Assembly (NCBI RefSeq): GCF_003473485.1
Contig: NC_053046.1
Span: 4,598,001-4,662,000 of the forward strand
Reading direction: 5' to 3'
Length of the DNA: 64,000 bases
Source: Medicago truncatula
Lineage: Eukaryota; Streptophyta; Magnoliopsida; Fabales; Fabaceae
Shown: positions 57,957 through 64,000 of the stretch, one piece after another
Layout of the letters: each line of letters begins with the position of its first letter
How positions within the stretch are numbered: the stretch's first letter is position 1
Notes under the pieces: model-generated
Told to the model about the DNA's origin: nothing
The model's database searches: none
The model's input: the letters and a program-made list of their open reading frames with translations, nothing else
Position numbers and translations under genes: made by a program

Positions 57957-58120
57957 GAGCACTGAACTCAAATAGCTGGGGTTGCTCTTTGCCGGCGATC
58001 ACATCTCTCACAGTCACGCTTCCTCTTTCACTCACTCAATTTTTCTTTCCTTCAATCTCAACCTTCATTTTCGTTTTCTTCTTCCAATCAAGTCCTTCAA
58101 TTTCGATTTTCGGTGATTTT
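57957..58120 (+). repeat. Upstream copy of the bS16 gene leader
   Basis: Matches the leader at 60063-60205: ACTCAAATAGC, GATCACATCTCTCAC, then ACCTTCATTTTCGTTTTCTT and CTTCCAATCAAG, in order and orientation. It lacks the GTAAGT donor present in the second copy (AATCAAGTCC instead of AATCAAGTAAGT). It may be the old promoter or a duplicated first exon. Confidence 0.65.
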
Positions 58121-59650
58121 TTTTTCTCAATGACAATTTTTGTTGTTGAGTGAATGTGGCTCTCCCTCTGTGTTATTTATGTGTTGAAAAGCGTAGATTT
58201 CAAGTATTGACTTAGGATGAATGAATTTTTGCACTTCATGTGTTTGATAATTGTCCTAAGTGGCGTTATGTGAATCTTTGCCTGTGTAGACTGATTTTTT
58301 TGTAATCTTGTGCGGCTGTGAAGAGAAAAGGAGATTTTTTTATTTAACAAAGCTCTAAATTAATTGCATTTGGTTCACTTTAACGATGATTTCTGAATGC
58401 GTATGCTGCCATCACATCAGTGGTATCTCATTAATCTGACTAAAAGCAACCGAATCAACACCTTTTGGTTGTATGAAACAATGTAGTCTAGACACCACAC
58501 CAGTAATAATTAGAGAAAGTGGAAGTGATTAAGTGTAATTTAGTATGCGTGTCAATGTCATGGTGGTGTTGGATATCAACAAGTGTCGGACAGTAAACAT
58601 GTCTTCACTGTGAAGTATCGGTGTTCCGTTGTTTGCCTACTAAATCTCACCAAAGCTAGTAGTTTTAATTGAAATTTTAATACTCTGCTCATGTATTTGA
58701 GAGATGCACCTTTAGGATTAGGATATATCAGTTTGTAGCAATCTTTAAGAACAAGATTATCTATCCAACTATCTATCTCTAGATAATGTTTTACATCTTT
58801 TTATGCTTAAAATGTGAATCAAATGAAAATTAGGATCGTTTATTCACATTTTCATCTTTTATAATTTTGAAATAATCCATTTTTGATTATTTACTCTCTA
58901 TTCAGTAGTTTTTAGTACAGTGACTAGGATCTAAATCATAACGTTATAAACTAACACTAGTGTTTACTTTAAATATCAAATATCAAATTCATAAACTAAT
59001 ACTAGTGTTTGCTCTCTTTGTTATTCTTATTTATTTTACGGTTAGATTATAGGTTGAAAGGATCGATTTTAAGGTTCTGCAACAAATTTTAGTTTCCCCT
59101 AATTTTCATATAGTTCACAAGTCCTCAAAGCAAGGAATTAGAAATTTCATGGAATCTCTCGTCAAGTTTGTGGTTTGTTTCCCTTTTGTTGTTTTTTCGT
59201 TTTGATCCTTTTTCCTTTCTTTCTTTCTTGTGCTATGTTTTCAATGCAATATGCTCTGTTTTCTTGTGTTTTGTATCAGTTAAATATGATTCTTTAATTG
59301 GAAGGTTTAATAGAAAGTCTAAATATACCAATATTGCTATGTTGAGAAAATTGGTGTGGGATTTGCATCTGAATTTGAACAAACAGTGGGTTACCACCTT
59401 ACAAAATCAGTTTCTAAATGTAGTGTAGCAGTTTGATGGAGTATAAATGAATTAAAGGATCCCCAATTCTTGGTGTCTCTCTTTGTTACGTGGGTTTCTA
59501 GTATAATTGTATTGTATGTCTCTTTTTATCTAGCCGATTAGCAATTTAGCAAGACTTTTTATTGAATATGTTGGCAAGAATCTCAATGGTGTTGAATAGG
59601 TGTCAAGTTGTGAGGTAATATGCAATTGAATTTCTTTTTGTATTGAAAAA
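58121..59650. other. No gene seen between the two leader copies
   Basis: AT-rich DNA with short frames only. It could be a long first intron of the bS16 gene if transcription starts at the upstream leader copy. Confidence 0.35.
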
Positions 59651-59906
59651 TAGAGCATCATTCTTGGAGTCAAAGTTTATGTTGAATTTCTTGCTGCTTT
59701 ATGTTATTAGTAATTGATTTGTGCATTTTCTAAGAGCAACTGAATAGTTAAACATAAGAAAATATATGCATTTTTCAATAGAGCATCATTCTTGGAGTCA
59801 AAGTTTATGTTGAATTTCTTGCTGCTTTATGTTATTAGTAATTGATTTGTGCATTTTCTAAGAGCAACTGAATAGTTAAACATAAGAAAATATATGCATT
59901 TTTCAA
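59651..59906. repeat. Perfect 128-bp tandem duplication
   Basis: Copies 59651-59778 and 59779-59906 are identical at all 128 positions by eye (each starts TAGAGCATCATTCTTGGAGT and ends GCATTTTTCAA). Perfect identity means a recent event or an assembly artefact. Confidence 0.93.
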
Positions 59907-60062
59907 ATGGAAAGCTTCCGACCAAGATGATTATATACGAGTTTTATGAATTTCAGTTATAATTTTGTAATCAGTACTTCCTGCTCCTTCCAATATTTTG
60001 AGCAAGATCCACCACTGTTCTCTGGCTTCTAAATTTAAACAAGCACTATATCTCGACCACTC

Positions 60063-60335
60063 ACTCAAATAGCCCGAGTTGCTCGTTGCCGCCGGTGATC
60101 ACATCTCTCACGGCTAAGACCACCGCTCTATATCTCGACCACTCACTCACTCAACCTTCATTTTCGTTTTCTTCTTCCAATCAAGTAAGTTCTTCAATTT
60201 CGATTTCTCAAAGGCTATTTTTTCACTTCATGTGTTGCCATTCGATATCTGTAAGTAACTTCTCACTCATTGATTCGTGCTATTGCAAACACGACACAGA
60301 TAGATAGAAGAAGAAAGGTTGAATTTTGGGGGAAA
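60063..60335 (+). promoter_or_regulatory. bS16 gene leader with leader intron
   Basis: A probable untranslated exon ends TCAA|GTAAGT at about 60184. An acceptor (CACGACACAG) near 60300 precedes the start codon by 36 bases. The leader contains tandem CACTCACTCAA and ATATCTCGACCACTCACTC repeats. Confidence 0.5.
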
Positions 60336-61017
60336 ATGGTGGTTAGAATTCGACTTTCATGTTTAGGGTGCAAAAACAAGCCATTCTACCGTGTTATGGC
60401 TTCTGATAGCAGATCTCCAAGAGATGGAAAGCACCTCGAAGTTCTTGGTTACTATAATCCCTTACCTGGTCAAGATGGTGGCAAAAGAATGGGTATCAAC
60501 TTTGATAGAGTCAAGTAAGTAGTCATTAATACTGATAGAAATGGAAAGCACACTCGTCAGTGCCCGTCATGACACTAACACATGTGATTGTACTCATTTA
60601 AATAATTTTTCAAATTATCATTGATGTCGACGTGTCTATGGAAGTACATGATGTATGTGTCGGTGATTCCATGACCTTTTTGATTGAATGCGATTACATT
60701 CAATTAATTCATTTTTTCAATATATTACTGATGTCAATATGTCAGTGTTGTGTTTGGTGTCTATGTAAGTGCTTCATAACTAACTAACACTTTTTTTATG
60801 CCAATTCCTTTTGGGTGTGTGGAAATAGATTCTCTCATGTGTTATTTACACATGAGATACTAAAGTGTGACATCTCACCATTCAAATTTGTTCCATTTAA
60901 ATTCCTCATGTTGGATCGAAATATGGTATATAATAGAACATAATTTGATTCATGTATCCGACCCCACTTAGTGAGATAAGACTTGGTTGTTGTTGTTGTT
61001 GTTGTAAATTCCTCGTG

Positions 61018-61065
<48 letters not shown>

Positions 61066-61382
61066 TGAATGGTTAGAGATCACACTTAACTCTTCCATGA
61101 GTAAGATACACACAAGAGGATCCATTCACGTTTGTCTGATAGTGTTGTTTTTCTTCTTTATGTTTTAGGTATTGGCTTTCTGTTGGAGCTCAACCTTCAA
61201 ATCCCGTTGAGCGTCTTCTGTTTCGAGCAGGGTTACTTCCTCCACCGCCGACTGTTGCCATGGCGCGCAAAGGAGGACCCCGTGACATGAGTCCTGTTGA
61301 TGCTTTAACCGGGCGCATCATCGGTCAACAGAAGCCTCCTAACTCCAACAACAGTGGCACTGCCGTAACCGAAAACCCTTGA
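60336..61382 (+). CDS. RPS16: Organelle ribosomal protein bS16, nuclear-encoded (2 exons)
   Basis: Small-subunit ribosomal protein bS16. Exons 60336-60514 and 61169-61382 give 130 aa. The bacterial S16 core is complete: [40 protein letters not shown], then [20 protein letters not shown] and RAGLLPPPP. The N-terminus starts almost directly with the core, with no long transit peptide; published work on Medicago and poplar reported such proteins to be targeted to both mitochondria and chloroplasts through the S16 N-terminal region, replacing a lost chloroplast rps16. The start is the ATG at the family N-terminus; an in-frame upstream ATG at 60270 would add a non-conserved stretch. The C-terminal tail is Asn/Gln/Pro-rich. 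The 654-bp intron holds CT and GTT microsatellites. Confidence 0.94.
60984..61062. repeat. GTT and CT microsatellites in bS16 intron
   Basis: (GTT)6-7 at about 60985-61006 and (CT)20 at about 61022-61061. Reading frames over them are artefacts. Confidence 0.9.
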
Positions 61383-61857
61383 AATCTTGTGTTTTTCATT
61401 GGTGTCTTTAAGAGAAGAAGAATAAGCTGGAATTTGAAGCCATTGATTTCAATTGGTAGATTATCTTGTTGTTCATTTATATTTTGTTTTCGTGAACCTG
61501 TAGCGAATGTAGTTAGTTTGATTTTAAATTTCCTGTACTGTACTCCTGGTTGGTTATTTGTTGATGAAGATGCAGGATTTTGAAATATAATCCGTTTATA
61601 CTGTTTCTGCTGTGAATGCATTTGTTGAAACTGTGTTGTTCAGTTGTTCATCCTAACTGCTCTTTGTTGTTTTGGTTACTTAAGTGGCAATTAATAGTGT
61701 GTTCCTTGTTGTATTTTATTTGTTAAGGCTTCAAACCAACCCTAGGAATTAGCATATATTAAGTATTGTGTGGCTTTTTCTGTTGATGCATATTGGTTTT
61801 GTCTGTTGCAATAATTTGTTGGGTAGAGCTATTTATCGGAATTCTCATATATTCTAC
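61383..61857. other. bS16 3' untranslated region and flank
   Basis: T-rich sequence after the stop, likely the 3' untranslated region to roughly 61600. No other gene was recognised. Confidence 0.4.
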
Positions 61858-61958
61858 TATGAATTGATTAATAAAATGGACAGCTTGGTGCACTAAAGCT
61901 CCCGCATATGCAGGGTTCGAGAAGGGATCCCACCATTTTGGTTATTATGAATTGATTA
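61858..61958 (-). mobile_element. 5'-truncated Au-type SINE (75 bp), perfect 13-bp target duplication
   Basis: The body 61871-61945 matches only the 3' tail of the SINE in VPS55 (GGTGCACTAAAGCTC, CGCATATGC and CCCACCATT blocks), in the same strand sense. Direct repeats TATGAATTGATTA lie at 61858-61870 and 61946-61958. It lacks boxes A and B, so reverse transcription stopped early at insertion. Confidence 0.82.
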
Positions 61959-62625
61959 TTACTGTAAATTATTGTTGGCACAATCTTCGTTTGAATTAGT
62001 TTAATCTTGTTGTTTAGACCCATAGGAAATAGGAAGAAATTGCATTCAAACATGTCTATACGAGAACTAACTTAGTAGTATTGAGCAGGGGCGGAGCTGC
62101 TCCTACACGAGGGTGTGCACCCTCAACTTTTCATAATTATATCTGCCTATTTAACTCATGTTTTGCATATCCTGAGAAATTTATTTTGCACCACTCTCGA
62201 CAACTTTCCGTTTTTTATGCAATAGGAAGGCTGACCACTGTCAAGTGAATATACTTTTGACAGTACTGCATGCTTTGACCAACAATTTTAATTTGGTTTT
62301 CCCTTGTTGGTTGTTACTACTAGTTAGTTTTTATTTTCCTTTCCAACTTTCTTGCTTTTTTTTAGGCACTTATTGTACTACTTGAATTTCCCATAAACAC
62401 ATATAAAAATAAGAACCAAACGGATTGAATCTATATTATGAATTTAATCTTTGAAGGATTTGCCATAATCTCAAATATAGTCTGTCCCTAATTACAAAGG
62501 TTTTTTTTTTTTTAACGAAAGTTACAATTTCAAATTGATAATTTCCTATTTACTCGGTATGAAAAAAACTTAAAGGTTAATTTAACCTATAATATAACAT
62601 TCATTCGGTTCTTCCTTAAAACAAC
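61959..62625. other. Intergenic, no gene seen
   Basis: AT-rich DNA between the SINE fragment and duplication copy B. GGGGCGGAGCTGCTCCTACACGAGGG-type sequence near 62091 resembles ends of plant transposons seen elsewhere (GAGCTGCTCC palindrome), but no partner was located. Confidence 0.35.
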
Positions 62626-62629
62626 ATTT

Positions 62630-63870
62630 TTTTTTGAATAAGCATTCATTCAATATATATATATAAGGGAAGCATTTTTACTTTCAAATTTGAGACACTT
62701 TTCTCCAACTCCATGTAATTTTAAAGTCTCCAAAATCTTGCGTCGTTGCTCTTTCTCATGCATGGCTTGTCCCTCCTATTTAATCCTTTCTCGCCTTCTA
62801 TTTTATTATATGGATACAAATTCTAATCCATCATTTCCTTATTAGTCTCATGATTGGGCGATCACTCATTTAAATTTAAATTCATGGCACATATCCTTTT
62901 TCCATCTCAAACCAGACCAACCATGTTTCTGTTCAAATGTTTTGGTCATCCTTATCTTACACAGTAAAGAATATATATTACTTATTATTTTGATTTGTAT
63001 GTGATCCAAAATTTGAACTTATAATCTTTTTCATCTTTCTGCATAATATAGAGCTAATCAATTCAATAATTTAAATAGTAGCATATAATTGCTCTACAAA
63101 TGAGTTAACGTGATTCCTTAAAAATACATTTTGAAGCTTATAAATCATGAAAGGATAAATATAAATACAACTAACATTAAAATGTCGTTAAAAAAAGAAA
63201 ATGAACTCAAATGACTAACTACATTTTTACGTGAGATTGTCACATATATCAAGTAATTTATTGTGTGAGCTAAAGGGGTAAACACAACATATCAATATAC
63301 TTAAAAGACATTTGATATACAAAATAACTTAAGAGACATTTATGTTGTACAAAGTGAATAGAGCGTGAGTTTTTGTTTATAATGTACAAAGTGGTTGAAT
63401 CAATATTTATTCGTTACATGCATAGGAAACCAAATATGACTAAGTTTTTTAAGTTTGTTTATACTATGTTCATTTTAATTTCTCTATTTCTTGTTGTTAC
63501 CAATGCCAATGGTAAGCCTTTTTCTCATTGCATTCAAGTTTTCAAATTGACCTCATACATAATATTTTGACCATTTTCAATAACATTCTTTTATTCTTGT
63601 ATTCTTACATTTCAGCTCATAATTGTACCGATATATCCGATTGCTCAAGTAATCATTGTTCCTACGAGGGGGTGTCATTATGCATGAATGGTCAATGCAT
63701 ATGCATTTACGAGTAAAGTTGGAAACTAACTGTATTACTTAAGTTTACAATTTTACTTATATGTCACGGTGAATGTTGTTACTCTTATGGTTTCTCTCAC
63801 ACTTTGAGTTATGCTTTTGACCTTTCAAATTCTTTTACAGAATAAGCACAAGAAAACAATAAAAATGTTT
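62630..63870. repeat. Segmental duplication copy B (partner at 54.18-55.45 kb)
   Basis: Direct copy of the block at 54178-55445, including promoter, NCR exons and intron. The left border is near a T-run with GAATAAGCATTCATT in both copies. Copies differ by scattered substitutions and indels, more in the far upstream part than in the exons. Confidence 0.9.
63436..63716 (+). CDS. Nodule-specific cysteine-rich (NCR) peptide, copy B
   Basis: Paralogue of the NCR gene at 55.0 kb. Exons 63436-63511 and 63616-63716 give 58 aa with the same phase-1 intron after the signal peptide. All six cysteines and their spacing are kept. The signal peptide is identical to copy A by eye. The mature region differs at two residues: His for Asn just before the first Cys and Ile for Thr two residues after it. 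No Lys or Arg is present in the mature peptide. The shared upstream region of about 800 bp means nodule expression, if present, is probably the same in both. Confidence 0.9.
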
Positions 63871-64000
63871 GTCACAGACATATATCTTCTATTAGAGTTT
63901 AGTTTTTTACATGCAGATAACAATGAACCAATGATCACCGGAACGGTGTGCAATTATTCTAATGTGTGTGAGAGAGAGAGAAGATAGAAACTATATTCCA
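63871..64000. other. Window end, no gene seen
   Basis: Short AT-rich stretch after copy B ending in a GAGAGA run; nothing recognised. Confidence 0.4.

Overview
This is plant nuclear DNA. Genes have many introns with GT-AG borders, intergenic DNA is AT-rich, and DNA transposons, SINEs, LINE relics and one solo LTR are packed between and inside genes. Two genes for nodule-specific cysteine-rich (NCR) peptides point to a legume of the inverted-repeat-lacking clade. Medicago is the best guess. A nuclear gene for a bS16 (RPS16) protein of the dual-targeted type fits the same group. No species call can be proved from the window alone.

Layout, left to right. 1-1.6 kb: an edge MITE and a Mutator-like element with long inverted repeats. 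2.4-6.8 kb (+): Mediator subunit MED8, 10 coding exons. 8.4-9.0 kb (-): a decayed 3' fragment of a TOC75 import-pore gene. 9.5-11.4 kb: an inverted-repeat element and a SINE with a perfect 16-bp target duplication. 11.6-13.8 kb (-): an intronless mitochondrial-type PPR protein. 14-17 kb: MITEs. 17.3-22.0 kb (-): phosphoacetylglucosamine mutase, 9 exons, sharing a 214-bp divergent promoter with a small plant protein at 22.2 kb (+). 24-25.5 kb: a transposon containing a nested SINE. 25.8-28.1 kb (-): VPS55. 28-32.4 kb: repeats, including a LINE relic split by a Mutator-like element. 32.8-36.4 kb (+): an inner-nuclear-membrane MAN1-type protein, 10 exons. 37.76 kb: tRNA-Lys(CUU). 38-47 kb: accessory DNA with a LINE split by a 1.59-kb solo LTR carrying a (CT)85 tract. 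48.2-53.0 kb (+): pseudo-response regulator APRR2, 11 coding exons. 54.2-55.4 and 62.6-63.9 kb: a roughly 1.3-kb segmental duplication, each copy holding one NCR gene. 60.3-61.4 kb (+): bS16 ribosomal protein, lying between the two NCR copies.

The genes are housekeeping or regulatory loci and do not form one pathway: transcription (MED8, APRR2), organelle gene expression (PPR, bS16), sugar-nucleotide synthesis (AGM), endosomal sorting (VPS55) and the nuclear envelope (MAN1). The NCR pair is the lineage-specific part and would act in nodules on the bacterial partner. I found no clearly new multi-gene system. The most interesting signals are the nested-insertion records, a SINE placed against a splice donor in VPS55, an overlapping upstream ORF on APRR2, palindromes resembling heat-shock elements in the solo LTR, and the young NCR duplication.
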